Below, piece by piece: positions 1 to 11,497 of a DNA stretch of 64,000 nucleotides. The notes under the pieces are model-generated. The model ran no database searches. It was not told the origin of the DNA and was given only the letters and a program-made list of their open reading frames with translations. Numbering within the stretch: the first letter of the stretch is position 1; every line of letters begins with the position of its first letter. The DNA is from Pieris napi. Its lineage: Eukaryota; Arthropoda; Insecta; Lepidoptera; Pieridae. Position numbers and translations under genes: made by a program. Where the stretch lies: contig NC_062259.1 in NCBI RefSeq assembly GCF_905475465.1, positions 4,536,501 through 4,600,500 of the forward strand, read 5' to 3'.

Positions 1-399
1 GGTCAATAAAACAAATCGACCACAACCATCTATTTGTGAAGGCGTTTCATTACTCAATGAATGTTATATTTACACATCGTAAAACCTAACTTTCAATGAG
101 TGCGACTGAAAGGTTATGGTAATAGTTACCATAATACCCGTTATTGCATGCAATTGCAAGAAATAACAATTCAAATTATTTTTACTTTCATCTGAATGAA
201 ACGTCCAGATAAATCTAGACAAAACCAGATATAACCGCAGAAAGTAGTGTGAGATATTTTAGTATTTGCATAAATAATCTTGTTCTATTTATAATAATTC
301 GCAGTGTTTACATGCCAGTAATATTCTTAGGATTTAAATGACCTAAATAAATCAGTGTATGATTGACGCTTTAATTATTTTACATTAATTACGTTTCCG

Positions 400-401
<2 letters not shown>

Positions 402-433
<32 letters not shown>
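402..433. repeat. (TA)n microsatellite
   Basis: This is an uninterrupted run of alternating T and A of about 32 bp. Confidence 0.95.
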
Positions 434-435
<2 letters not shown>

Positions 436-723
436 TACTTATATAATGCTAATTCGAAGAATGTTCTGTCTTGTTAATACTTAAATATTAGAGGTTATAT
501 AAATATTTTCAGTAATATTACTATAAAAACTCCTACAAGAATCTCCTCTTGAGGAAGTCAATACATCCCATCATTCCATTTGTCCCTCCTTTCCGGAGAA
601 CGCGTTTTGGCCAAAATTCTGTTAAACGAGCTGGGTCTGGATATCCATAGTTGCTTCCCTCACACTTTAAGAGCGATTTTCGTTTAATTTTTATATGAAT
701 TATATTATTGTTTTGCTTAATTT

Positions 724-866
724 ATTTTTATTATTTCTTATAATATGTTAGGTTTGCCTGTAAGTGCTTGTCACATTTAAAATAATTGTATTTTATTTTT
801 CTTTTATATTATATTTTTATAGTGTGCCGAGCGTTGGCAAGCTTTTATAAATAAATAAATACACTA
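724..866 (+). repeat. Dispersed retroelement 3' tail, copy 1
   Basis: The segment runs from a 'ggtttgcctgtaagtgc' part to 'gtgccgagcgttggcaagc' and ends in a TAAATAAATAAAT tail. The same order of motifs recurs at 36657-36751 on the same strand. The A-rich tail suggests the 3' end of a non-LTR retroelement, but the family is not identified. Confidence 0.6.
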
Positions 867-1931
867 AATACGGGCTTAGACACCACCCGGGGAGATATGA
901 GTTTTTAATATTGAAATAGTTGCGTAGGAGTTTCTATATAAATAATGGGAGATATTAGTTAGTTGTGAAGTGATAACAATAAACACATAATATTCAACCA
1001 CTTTAACACAGCTGGATGAATCAAATGCTTTTATTTTGAAAGCTTCATGATAATTGATAAGTAAATTGAAGATTTTTCCCAATTTTATTGATTTAAGTCA
1101 ACGTGAATATAAATATATTTATATTCAATAAACACTATATAAATATAATGATTTAAAAAATCAGGAAAGTAATTGTATTTTTATTATTAATTAACAATAA
1201 ACATTGTTTATCATCCATACCTTATAACAAAAGGTTTTTTCCGATATTGTTTACTTTACATTAAAGCTGTCATGTGCATTTATTTCAGGATCTTGTGATA
1301 CACAAAATGTATAAATTAGCAATTTATTAGCTTCTATTCGCGGAATCATTTTTATAACCAATCTATAGAGAGCACATAACATAACAAAAATATTTTATAA
1401 ATTAAATTGAAATAAAACAAACCAAATTGGTTCGTACACACAGCGCGGGTTAGAAGGTTACAATTATTCATACATTGTTTCTGTGTGCCTATAGAGAAAG
1501 AGGGTGTAAATAAGTTTTGGACTGACTGTTAATATGCTAAACAATAACCGGCATAATTATTATTATTATTCAACTTGAGTTCTTTGTAATAAAGTATTAT
1601 TATTACAACCATTATAGTAACAATAGAATGCAAAATTTCTTTAGATAACTATAACAATGAATTTTATTGGAAACGATCCAGTACGTAGCGTTCATTATAT
1701 CTTGAATTCAAAAGTACTCCGACCAAGTCGATAGGCTTTTGTAGTGTCGTCTGAGAGTCGTCGTCACTAATGGATCGCTTTGTTTAAAACACTCGTGACA
1801 AATAGTAAATAAGTTCTCAAGTATTTGTTATTACATTTGATTACCGAAGCGTTCATTATAATTAAATTTGAAATTTGTCCTCCGCCTCTGGTGAGAGGAA
1901 CCCTTTTTTCACTTGGGGACAATTACGCATG

Positions 1932-1982
1932 ATGCATAGTATACACAGCGAATTTGTGGAATTGGCTGTGTATACTATGCAT
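1932..1982. repeat. Perfect 18-bp hairpin
   Basis: Arms at 1932-1949 (atgcatagtatacacagc) and 1965-1982 are exact reverse complements separated by a 15-base loop. It may be the remnant of a small foldback element. Confidence 0.85.
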
Positions 1983-2369
1983 GAATGAATCCAAGGTGCC
2001 ACCGCTCCTTCTTTTTTAACCGCTTGTGGTATGGTGCATTGTTGTTTGTAATTCCTCCTAGAAAGATATTAGAGCGACTCATGGCCATGTGTCATACCTT
2101 TTCAGAATCCCTATTAAATGCGCCAAGCACCGTAGAGTATATTTTTTCACAGTGGGGTCCGAAGTGAACAAAAAGTTATGATTTAAATAAAAATTATATC
2201 GTATAACTTAATATTATCTTCAATACACTCTATAAATAGTATGTCTAACGCAAGGACTCACCAGTACCAATCTAGTGGATATTATTAAAAAGATACAGGA
2301 TGTAGATGTTTTCGAATTTCAATAAGAATTAGTAAAAAAAGTCAATTTTCTTATAAAAACGCAAAATAA

Positions 2370-2488
2370 ATTATAACTCTGCAGGGGTTGAGCTTAGGGA
2401 CCTAGACCCAGAACAATTTTTTGGAGCTGATGACCCCATCTAACCCCTAGTTGCATTTGATCCACGACTTTTTGAACACCCTGTATAT
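2370..2488. mobile_element. Probable transposon terminal fragment
   Basis: A locally G+C-richer segment ends in 'ttttgaacaccctgtata', a terminus I have seen at the edges of many insect repeat copies. No partner end is visible nearby, so the class is left open. Confidence 0.3.
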
Positions 2489-3366
2489 AGTAAATTATCT
2501 AAATTATAACAATATAGCTTCGATTACTCTATTAAAATCAGGAGGAAAACGTCAAAGCTCGGCATTTTTTTAATGATCGTAAAATTTAATACAATCGCAA
2601 TATCTTGTAAAAGTTATGAAAGGAAAGAGATAAGGACTACTAGTCCAGCTTATAAAGAAATAATCTATTCAACTGCAGCAAGCAACTCAAAAGACTATCG
2701 TTGTAAGCTTCGATGGAATATAAAATTACAATTTTCAATAGCATTGATTGAGACTCAACGCCGACCCAAGTTTTCCTATTAAAAGTTTCTGCTCGTTAGA
2801 GAATCTTTGAAATTTTCATTTTTCCTTTGACGACATGGATACTCGTTTTCAACATCGCTTGAGATCGTAAATTAGTTAGAGCGAAGCGACAAGTTTATCG
2901 CAGATTTGTTTTAAATTTTTTACCATAATTCTTCTTGTTTGAAACACAGTATCTATACTATTATTATTTCAACTACTGAGAAGCACAGGTTATTATAGGA
3001 GTTACGTCATTTGCTTAGGTTTGAATGGACAATCAAAATCTTGGCTTTATTATCCAATCATTGCCGTATTGTAGGACTAGATTGTACTGAAGGAACTAAA
3101 TTTACAATTTAATACAAACGTGCAATTGTCAATACTCGAAAATATTTTAGTATTACGTATATAATACAAACTGTTTAAAATTGTGTGAATATTACCGTCT
3201 GTAATGATCTAATTTATGTCTGCTCGTATAGATAGTAAAACAAAGCGTTGGAACGTGTCGCTTGATTGTGATTGGTCCTTAACCAACCACAATCAAACGA
3301 TATCAATTGTTTTGTTTTCAGCTATACTTTAATTTTCCTTGCGTTTATCCGACTTTTTATTTACAG

Positions 3367-3470
3367 ATAAGCGGCCTCAGGTTTGAAACTCAACTAAGGA
3401 CACTTAACCAATTCCCGGAAACGCTGCTGGGAGACCCAGCGCGAAGAATAAGATACTTTGACCCAGTACG
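3367..3470 (+). CDS. Sh: Shaker exon: first half of T1 domain
   Basis: The acceptor ttacag lies before the exon and the donor gtaaga after it. The exon reads in frame from its first base (ISGLRFETQ ... RYFDPV) and leaves two bases over. The first codon is Ile, where I recall Val in Drosophila. It encodes the amino-terminal T1 strands and helix that direct Kv1-specific tetramer assembly. Confidence 0.97.
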
Positions 3471-6400
3471 GTAAGAAATTCTTATTATTTTCCCACGTTT
3501 TACACCAATATACCTCATAATATACACAATGAGAAACGGATTTTCATACAGACAATAATCAATATGATACACTGTTTTATGTGTTTGGCGCAAAGAAATA
3601 AATTCGAATAAAAAAACAAACAATTTTTATTCCTTTGCGATGATTATTAGTAATATATAATATTGAGCCAGCGGAGGGAGTGGGTATAAATATTAATTAA
3701 ACTTCCAAAGGCATTATATTTTATTTTTTAAATTGTAAATAAAATAAGATATTTAAGAATTAAAAGAAATTTTATATTTAAATAGTTGTTCTCTTCCAGG
3801 AATGAGTACTTCTTCGACAGAAACAGACCATCTTTCGACGCCATTCTGTATTACTACCAGAGTGGTGGTCGGCTGCGAAGACCCGTCAACGTCCCACTCG
3901 ATGTCTTCTCTGAGGAAATCAAATTCTACGAGCTCGGAGAACAGGCTACAAACAAATTCCGGTATGTAATCTATATAAAGCCCATTTTCGGAAATATTTT
4001 ATAAAACATCAATCTCTATACAGAATTGTGTTTCCAATATTTAAATGTTAACATATTTACTATAAAAAGGACCAATAGGTTTATTACGATATTACAACTT
4101 TTTGATTTTTTTTAAAGAAGAAACTGTAATTTAAATAAATAAAAGCATTAATTAACAACCTCGAAACTCGAGAGTGAACTGAACCAATAACCGACTATTA
4201 TTTTTGCCGATAAAGCTCTCATTGCGTCAAAAACTGTTTTCAAGTTATGACCAGTTCATTGAAAATTGTTAAAAATACAAACTGATTTCGAATCTAAAAA
4301 AACCATTTTATTTCAGTGAGGATGAAGGTTTCATCAAGGAAGAGGAGAAGCCTCTGCCAACCAACGAACGTCAGCGCAAAATCTGGCTGCTCTTCGAATA
4401 CCCTGAGAGCTCCCAGGCTGCCCGTGTTGTTGCCATCATTTCGGTGTTCGTGATCCTCCTTTCCATCGTCATTTTCTGCCTTGAAACACTGCCAGAATTC
4501 AAGCACTACAAAGTTTACAACACTACCACCAATGGTACCAAGATCGAAGAGGATGAGGTCCCCGACATCACCGACCCATTCTTCTTAATAGAAACCCTGT
4601 GCATCATCTGGTTTACGTTCGAGTTGATTGTGAGATTTTTAGCATGTCCGAACAAATTTAACTTCTTCAGAGACGTGATGAACATAATAGATATCATAGC
4701 TATTATTCCCTACTTCATCACGCTTGCTACCGTCGTTGCTGAAGAAGAGGACACGCTTAATCTGCCTCGAGCTCCGGTATCGCCTCAAGACAAGTCCACG
4801 AATCAAGCGATGAGCTTAGCAATCCTGAGAGTGATTCGTCTTGTCCGAGTCTTCCGGATCTTCAAGCTCTCTCGTCATTCCAAGGGTCTGCAAATTTTAG
4901 GACGCACCCTCAAAGCATCTATGAGAGAACTCGGACTGTTAATATTCTTTCTCTTCATCGGTAAGCTACCCTTCTTCTTTGTTCTTAAAACTCATTTTAA
5001 ACTTGCAATTGCATTATACAATTTTATGTTGATATAATATACAATCAATTTATATAAGAGATTATTAGAATAATAAGTAAACGACTCATACGTAGAAGAA
5101 ACTGTTTAACATCGTGTGAGGAAATATGGCCTGGCGTGATGCTGAGCAGCGCGGGTGGGCGGCAGACAAGCGTGCACAACAAGCTTTATGTTCACAGGCG
5201 TGGTTGTTTTCTCCAGTACCGTATATTTTGCTGAAAAAGATCGGCCCGATTCAAATTTCTCTTCTATACCGGACGCGTTCTGGTGGGCGGTTATAACTAT
5301 GACCACGGTTGGCTATGGGGACATGAGGTAATTCACGCGACGCGACCCGTCCCGCGCCTGCTCCTGACCGCCTCCACTCATCGTATTCCCACTGTATGCG
5401 CCTTTATGTGTGCTTAAAGGTGTGGTGCTGTTTTCGTCTGCGGTGTACTTCGCGGAAGCGGGAAGCGAAAATAGCTTCTTCAAATCGATACCTGATGCGT
5501 TTTGGTGGGCGGTCGTTACCATGACGACCGTGGGATACGGAGACATGACGTATGATTCAGCGAATGCACCCTTAACATCATTTTATATTTCCGTCGTTTT
5601 ATTTCATCGTTCCGTTTTGATACATTACCATTGGAGTTTTATATTCATATAACTGCCATCGTAAGCTTTGTTTGATTTTAATTTTAGTTCGCTTGAAATG
5701 AAATCTTATTTTAAAATGTTCGCACATTCATGCCATTAGCTGTTCTATTATCATTTGGTACAACAACACAATCTTAGTTTTGTGGTATATCGATTTCTAC
5801 CTGAAACTATTTTACACCTAGCACATTCCTGTAATTTCCACTAGTATCGTTAGTATAAATGAATGATGTTTTGATATTAAAGGACGTTAAAGGTGACCGA
5901 ATCGTAGATATTAACAATCGCCCTTTCCAAAGCGTAATCGTTAAAACTGTAATGCTTTTAAAAGCTCTTTAAATGTATTTAATGTTCCTATCCAACGCTT
6001 TTGCTTAAATGTAATTACAGTCCCAAAATTGTTGTTGTAAATATATAGTCACGTGTTTAAATGTAGCTTATCGAAAATGGTGATCACCAGAACTTCAGCC
6101 CAACTAAAAAAAAGTTGCAGTGGCCAATCATGAATCTGTAAAACCTTATTTAGAAAGCTCCCTTGAAGCTTATTACTCGTACTACCTGGGTTAGTTACAT
6201 AAATCGTCGCTAATGTGTAAAAATGGATTTCAGGCATGAAATTTCTCTTATGTTTTCTTCATTAGTAACTATCACACCATTTTCGATAGAGTTTTTGTTT
6301 ATTGTTGGTATAAATCATAATGCATGACAATAATTTAGTATAGTTTAAGAATTATGCCCTATAATGACCAGTTCTTTATACCGAATGATGTCAACAAGAA

Positions 6401-9400
6401 TGTTTTTATGTGCTACGCGAATTATTTTTTGATATAAGTCAGCGTTGATGTTCATCTTTTGTGGACATACCTGGCATTAAGCGAAGCGACAATTGCTGGC
6501 GAGTATGAATGGTGATGTATAAAAGGTATTGCTGTGCGAACTTCTTGGATTTTATAGTGGACCTATGGGTATGTACTGCATATCAGTCACATACGTCCAT
6601 ATATTTGTATAGTACGTTTGTTATACAAGATGTTATTTCATTAGGCCTGTTGGAGTTTGGGGAAAAATCGTGGGGTCTTTGTGTGCAATTGCTGGTGTAC
6701 TTACCATCGCACTGCCTGTGCCCGTCATCGTGTCCAACTTCAACTACTTCTACCACCGTGAAACTGATCAGGAGGAGATGCAGTCGCAGAACTTCAACCA
6801 TGTTACCAGCTGTCCGTACTTGCCAGGAACCCTGGGCGAACCATACTTAGGTAAGTAAATATTTAAGGCATTTATTGCCACGGCATTCACGTACTTTAAT
6901 AACAGATAATCAACGAGATTGACCGACAAGACAAAATTCATAACCTAACACCGTAGGAAAGATGTTTTATTATTTACACCTTTAATAATAAATATTACAA
7001 GTTAATTATGTAATTAAATTATGTTTTAAGTACGATAAAAACCTATATACTGTTGTTAGATATATTTTATTAAAAGAATTTTCTGAATGATATATTTTGG
7101 CATTCTTAGTTTGTTAATTGCTTATTATAAAAGTGATAAACTTTGACAATGGAATACTTTTTTATTTTATTTTTACTTTTTTGATTTATTTTATTATTTA
7201 TATTTTCAGGAAAGGATGATGATAGTGACGAGCTCTTTGATCAATAACTTTAAGTGTTTATAAGTTAAATTGAGACTTTAAATTATCGAAAGAGACGATT
7301 CTTGTGATATTATCCATTAAGACACAATGTGTAAATACTAGTTCTAAGAGTAAAGATGCGGTAATAAACATAGTTTTTGTTCTAGTTATGTTTGCGACAT
7401 ATTTATTTTTAAAGTTCTTAGGCGATGCTCGTTTTAGAACGGTTGGAACAGAGTCTGTTTTCTGTTTTACATTTTACGAGTGAGTTGTACGAAATGTAGA
7501 AGAAGACTGATATTCCTAATGATACGGTGACATGGTCATCCTATTTATGTCCTATTTTAATCGATTCGAATAAAATTAATGTCGTTGACTTGATTTAATT
7601 CTCAATTCAAACAGATTTACTACTTATTAGTAACAAAACTTTTCAATCTAAATGTTTGAAAATATTACAAAATATCAACAATCCGAAGTGTAAGTTTTTT
7701 TTATTTATTTCTTTGCTTGTGTTACGATTATGTTAATAACATCGTATAATTATTATTTTGTGTTGCTTTGTGTGTTATTTATTTGGTTGGTGTTTGGATT
7801 TTTTTAAAGCTTTGACGTAGACTTATCATTTGGTACAAAAAGTAGGTAAGTAGCTGATAAAAAGGCGAATTCTAGAAAACTATTATCATACCCACCGTAT
7901 TGCTAATATATCCTGGAACACTGTTTTCTTAGCTAAATGTTATAGAATTAACAAATTAAATAAATTTTTTTAAACATACTTATTAAGCAATTAGGACCAA
8001 CTCAAAATTTTAAATACTTAAAAACAAAAATAAATAATGATACACCTTGTTGCTAATTATATAATAACTAATATTATCTTTGGATAACGTTTGTAATCAT
8101 TAATACAAATTCAACATTTTATTTTTGGTCATAATTCACTCGTATTGTATTATTTATTTATCTCCCCATGTAATTATTATTTCTTTATAGCTATTACTAA
8201 TATGATAGAGCTACTAAACTAATATAAATAATGTATATATCTAGATCTCATAACTAATAATATATCATCTAAACTCAACTACTCTTTATCTAGCTATATA
8301 ACTCTTCTATACTCAGCCAGTGTACAAACAAATATAGACCTATTTGTTTGTATAGCCGTCCTTAATAAATACTATTTCAATAGCCTGTGGGTCTATTTAA
8401 CCAAATTCTTCAACTTTATAATAGATAAAATTGCAAAGAAGCCCGTGCCATTTCGAAAACTGCAACCTTCTTATTATGTAGATCGTAGGTTTCCCTGGTT
8501 GCTAAGCCCACAATGTCGTTAGTAAATGGCAGGCCGCAAGCATTACACCAATAATCCGATTTGAATGTGTGGTAGCCTATGCTAAATGCGACATAAACCA
8601 CAAAATGCCATAACGTAACAAGATTATATGTCTTTGCTTCCAGTTAACGCGCTCTATTTAGCGTTAGGTACTAGGAAGGTAGTGAAGCCTTTATTTAATT
8701 GATTAAAAGTCTAACGGCCGTGTAGAGTCGTTTATTATTAGTGTACGGTTGACATAAATGCACACATAACTACTTTAAGGTATCGCGTTAATAATAGAGA
8801 TATTACGATATTAATTTATGATGTGTTATGTGTGATTTTTAATAACATTTTGGTAAACAATAATACAGCGGGCTCTGATTCGCCACAAATATGCGCGCGA
8901 ACCTGGCGTGACAACCCCAAACCCACCAGACCTTAGTTAAGGCAACTAAAGTCCCTTTTTGGGAAAGAAGAGGTTTGAAATACAACTACTTGTATAGCTT
9001 CACGGCCACAGATCTCCTTATCGCATGCATTTAAGCATGAGGGTCAAACTAATGGACACACAAACATGCAATATTAAACTTAATAATAAAATATACCAAT
9101 TAAAGCAGCTAGAATTGTCAGCTTCGGATTCAAAAATAATAATTCAAATTATTTGTGATTTCGGTGATTAACTATACGGATGTAAGAAAACCTAAAACGT
9201 TTGTTTGTTTTGCCTTAATACATTTTTTATTTAGCCCTCCATTTAACTAGTTAAATACTAACATATGTAACATTTTGCTATGCTAACCCATAGAGGCTTT
9301 TCCAGAATGAAAACCTAAGTAACAAATAAAACTATTTTTTTCTCCATGAAAACCTTCCTTAGAGTTCGAAGACTAAATAAAAAAAAAACAATTACTCGAA

Positions 9401-11137
9401 ATGGCCCAGCCGTCTTCCAGTTTTGCGCTTAGCAACATATTTTACGATAACAATGGTCAGATCTATAATCAATAACTATAATACCTATTCGCGCTTTAAA
9501 TTTCGTAGCTTATTTATATGATCATAATCATAAAAAAATACTATTGGAGATAATTTAACAGAGGACTGTAAGTAATATCTTAAGTTAAAAAATCATAATC
9601 GAATCATACCCTTGAATCTATAGAGAACTCATTTTAAACTTTACGTAACTCTTTAATCATGTATTCATAAAATCTGAGGTTTATTACAGATGAGTGTCAA
9701 TTTAAAAAAAAAACTTTTAAAGTAACTGTTAATTCTTATAAACGTTTCCAGTCGGACTTAGAGTCGTTTACAATCGTAATGATCGACGTTTTATCAATTA
9801 TAAAAAAAAAATCGCTAACTTAGTAGTAGTTTGTTTTGTTTCAATTTTTAAAACAAAAATCAAAAGCGTACTGATTCTTGAGGTCAGCAATGACTCACTC
9901 TGTATTACTTAATACCAGGTATCATTCTGTATTCTTATTAAAGAAAGAAAAAAAAACATATTCCTCCTATAAAGTACGACGAGTTCTATTTAGCATAAAT
10001 AAATTCTAAAACAACTTATTGAAACTTATAATTATTCTTCTTACGTTTTTCTATATGTCGTATATATTGCTAATAATAAAACTAATTAACTCTTTCTGTA
10101 TTGTAATATATCAACTTTACCTTATTTAGACGAAATAATTCTTCTAACACGTAATCACACCTGTGCTTCAAAGTATATTTTTAATTATTAATAAAGCTAG
10201 CTAGACCGACTAACATATTAAACGCTAAAATGACTAAAACTATAGGTTGATAAGTCGACTTAAAAAAGTTAAATCATAGACATACGATTGGTAAAAAATA
10301 ATTAAAATTCTGCAAGCTGTGTGTGTGATAGAAAACTCATAAATTTTATTAATTGACTTTACAGAGCAATGCTAGTGCATTATGATGAAAAATAACCAAG
10401 TTGCGTTATCAACCTATTCACGCCTACTAAAAATTATGCTAGATCAAATAATAACTTAAAAATTTTACATGAGTATGCCATACAGTTTCAGGACCAATCA
10501 AGAAGTCCTCAGCTAGCGATGGCTCATCATCGGATATGATGGAATTAGAGGAATCGGCTCTAGTAATTGATCCCCACTTGGAGACCAACCTGCGGCGGTT
10601 ACGTGAGGAAGGAAGGTTGCTCCTTGAGCAGAAAAAGGTCTTGGAGGCTGCTGGTACTAGTGATGATATCGCAACCCTGGAACTGCTCGACACAATACGG
10701 CTGAATCAGGTTGGTTAAATATATGCTCAAAATGCTTAGCAATTTCTTAAGATTGTATTTGCGCCGCTAATATATTAACTGTCATACATATATGCTGGTT
10801 ACTGGTTGTATTTTCTTTGATGTTTGTTTTTTATGGTGTTATTTCGATTATATGTATTATTCTTATCCATCAGCAGGGCAGAGGAGATCACCATGGACAT
10901 GTCTTCTGATTCTATCTCGGCCACTAGGCTTATATAATAGTCTTGCTATATAAATTATATGCTTACTAGATAAAACAGCAAGAGCTGTTAAAGCAACAAG
11001 CTGCGTTGGCGAAGCGCAATTCCCGAGCCCACTGCATGGAGCCACGCCGTGACCAGCGCAGGCGCACCCAGTGCAACGTACGCATCAACCAATTGCACAG
11101 CGCGAGCGCACCTGAATCTATAGAAACAGACGTCTGA
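3367..11137 (+). CDS. Sh: Shaker voltage-gated potassium channel (Kv1), 5'-truncated by the window
   Basis: This is the alpha subunit of a Kv1 K+ channel. It acts in neuronal and muscle membranes as a tetramer, carrying rapid outward current that repolarises action potentials. Coding exons are 3367-3470, 3800-3961, 4317-4960, 5198-5327 or 5420-5549, 6645-6850, then either 7210-7247 or 10492-10709 plus 10979-11137. All junctions are GT/AG and the phases agree. The long form gives 540 residues from here, the short form 427. Visible in order: T1 tetramerisation domain; S1; an S1-S2 loop with two N-glycosylation sequons (NTT and NGT); S2; S3; S4 with [18 protein letters not shown]5; pore with TVGYGDM; S6 with the PVP hinge; and a C-terminal tail. 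The amino terminus, including any inactivation ball, lies upstream. Protein identity to Drosophila Shaker is very high through the core; the distal tail differs and lacks the fly glutamine-rich run. Confidence 0.98.
3800..3961 (+). CDS. Sh: Shaker exon: second half of T1 domain
   Basis: Acceptor ttccag, donor gtatgt. The first base completes an Arg codon and the exon then reads [19 protein letters not shown] ... [13 protein letters not shown]. It supplies the T1 intersubunit surfaces, including the [12 protein letters not shown] segment characteristic of Kv1 channels. Two bases are left over for the next exon. Confidence 0.97.
4317..4960 (+). CDS. Sh: Shaker exon: T1-S1 linker, S1 to S4, start of S5
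   Basis: Acceptor tttcag, donor gtaagc, 644 bp. It holds the whole voltage sensor: S1 ([19 protein letters not shown]), a glycosylated extracellular loop (NTTTNGT), S2 with its acidic residues (FELIVRF), S3 ([13 protein letters not shown]), and S4 with arginine or lysine at every third position ([20 protein letters not shown]). The S4-S5 linker and the start of S5 ([10 protein letters not shown]) follow. The last base, g, is completed by either pore exon. Confidence 0.98.
5198..5327 (+). CDS. Sh: Shaker alternative pore exon a (turret/filter variant, Arg after the filter)
   Basis: Acceptor tcacag, donor gtaatt, 130 bp, the same length and phases as the exon at 5420-5549. It reads [19 protein letters not shown], then [15 protein letters not shown], then TTVGYGDM. 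Its last two bases, ag, join the g at 6645 to give Arg (AGG) at the Shaker T449 position. In Shaker numbering, compared with exon b: F425 becomes Asn, K427 Ser, V438 Ile and T449 Arg. The pore signature is intact, so it should make a K+-selective pore with different outer-mouth pharmacology and slow inactivation. Use with exon b must be mutually exclusive, because including both shifts the frame. Confidence 0.93.
5420..5549 (+). CDS. Sh: Shaker alternative pore exon b (canonical Shaker turret and filter)
   Basis: Acceptor ttaaag, donor gtatga, 130 bp. It reads [20 protein letters not shown], then [14 protein letters not shown], then TTVGYGDM, matching Drosophila Shaker throughout. Its last two bases, ac, join g at 6645 to give Thr (ACG), the Shaker T449 residue. 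This is the variant expected to behave like fly Shaker toward external TEA. Confidence 0.97.
6645..6850 (+). CDS. Sh: Shaker exon: S6 and proximal C-terminus
   Basis: Acceptor ttcattag, donor gtaagt, 206 bp. It reads [19 protein letters not shown], then [20 protein letters not shown], then the [20 protein letters not shown] segment. It holds S6 with the Pro-Val-Pro kink that forms the activation gate. It ends after PGTLGEPYL with one base over, which is compatible with both downstream acceptors. Confidence 0.97.
7210..7247 (+). CDS. Sh: Shaker alternative terminal exon, short acidic tail
   Basis: After the acceptor attttcag the exon completes Gly and reads [11 protein letters not shown] followed by TAA at 7245-7247. 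Splicing here gives a channel with a short, strongly acidic tail and no PDZ ligand. A possible poly(A) signal lies at 7363-7368. The splice phase and acceptor are good, but use of this ending needs transcript support. Confidence 0.75.
7363..7368 (+). promoter_or_regulatory. Candidate poly(A) signal AATAAA for the short Shaker form
   Basis: An AATAAA lies 116 bp after the stop codon of the short terminal exon, in a suitable place to end that transcript. Confidence 0.45.
7369..10491. other. Shaker intron between the two C-terminal alternatives
   Basis: A+T-rich sequence with no coding signal that I can defend. It holds a dispersed repeat at 8225-8345. A somewhat G+C-richer stretch near 8870-8995 is of unknown origin. 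Confidence 0.6.
8225..8345 (-). repeat. Dispersed retroelement 3' segment, minus orientation
   Basis: The reverse complement carries 'tttgtttgtacactggctga' followed by an A+T-rich part, matching the plus-strand copy at 46141-46352. A short hairpin, with tatttgtttgta facing tacaaacaaata, sits at its edge. Confidence 0.55.
10492..10709 (+). CDS. Sh: Shaker C-terminal tail exon (long form)
   Basis: After the acceptor agtttcag the exon completes Gly and reads [20 protein letters not shown], then a charged helix-prone stretch ([20 protein letters not shown]) and [21 protein letters not shown]. The KKSS...SSSDMM part matches the Drosophila tail (KKSSLSESSSDMM). A donor cag|gttggt ends the exon in phase 0. 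If unspliced, translation would run two more codons to a stop at 10716, a possible further ending. Confidence 0.93.
10979..11137 (+). CDS. Sh: Shaker last coding exon with PDZ-binding terminus
   Basis: The acceptor aaaacag starts an exon in phase 0 reading [19 protein letters not shown] and a basic segment ([12 protein letters not shown]), ending SIETDV and TGA at 11135. The ETDV end is the class I PDZ ligand by which fly Shaker binds Discs large and clusters at synapses. The distal tail is short and carries no glutamine-rich repeat of the kind found in Drosophila. Confidence 0.95.
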   Translation, partial: QELLKQQAALAKRNSRAHCMEPRRDQRRRTQCNVRINQLHSASAPESIETDV

Positions 11138-11497
11138 CCAACGGGTAATTTATCTTTTTTTTCCTTAAATACTGTACATTAATTAATCATTAATTTTAAT
11201 ATTAAGGTATTACGAAAAAGGGTGGAATCCCTATTATAATATACATATTTTAAACATCGATCATGTTTAATAATCACATATTTTAATCTACAACCACGAT
11301 AAAAGGTTCAATGTTGGGAAAAATTTCCGCTTCCTGACTTCGTAGCATGATCGTGTCACGCTCGTAACATGTTTGCTACGCCGTAGTACATTGCAGGACA
11401 CCATAACATTTGATTCAACTGTGAGAATTCAGTCGATTAAATTAAATTCTTAATTGTTTATAGTAAATGTAATTTTAAATTTTCTTTAAAATATCCA

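Larger units (their letters stand above)
1..3366. other. Intronic sequence upstream of the first visible Shaker exon
   Basis: The first Shaker exon in the window starts with an acceptor at 3361-3366 and in mid-domain, so the sequence before it must be intron. I looked for the exon that should encode the start of T1 (the CERVVIN-type segment) and do not find it here. The stretch holds a (TA)n run, a dispersed repeat tail, a hairpin and transposon-like debris, listed separately. The rest is A+T-rich and shows no coding signal. Confidence 0.7.

Noticed and set aside
1985..2167. 60-codon open frame next to the hairpin
   Set aside because: No domain, inside a Shaker intron, with typical non-coding composition.
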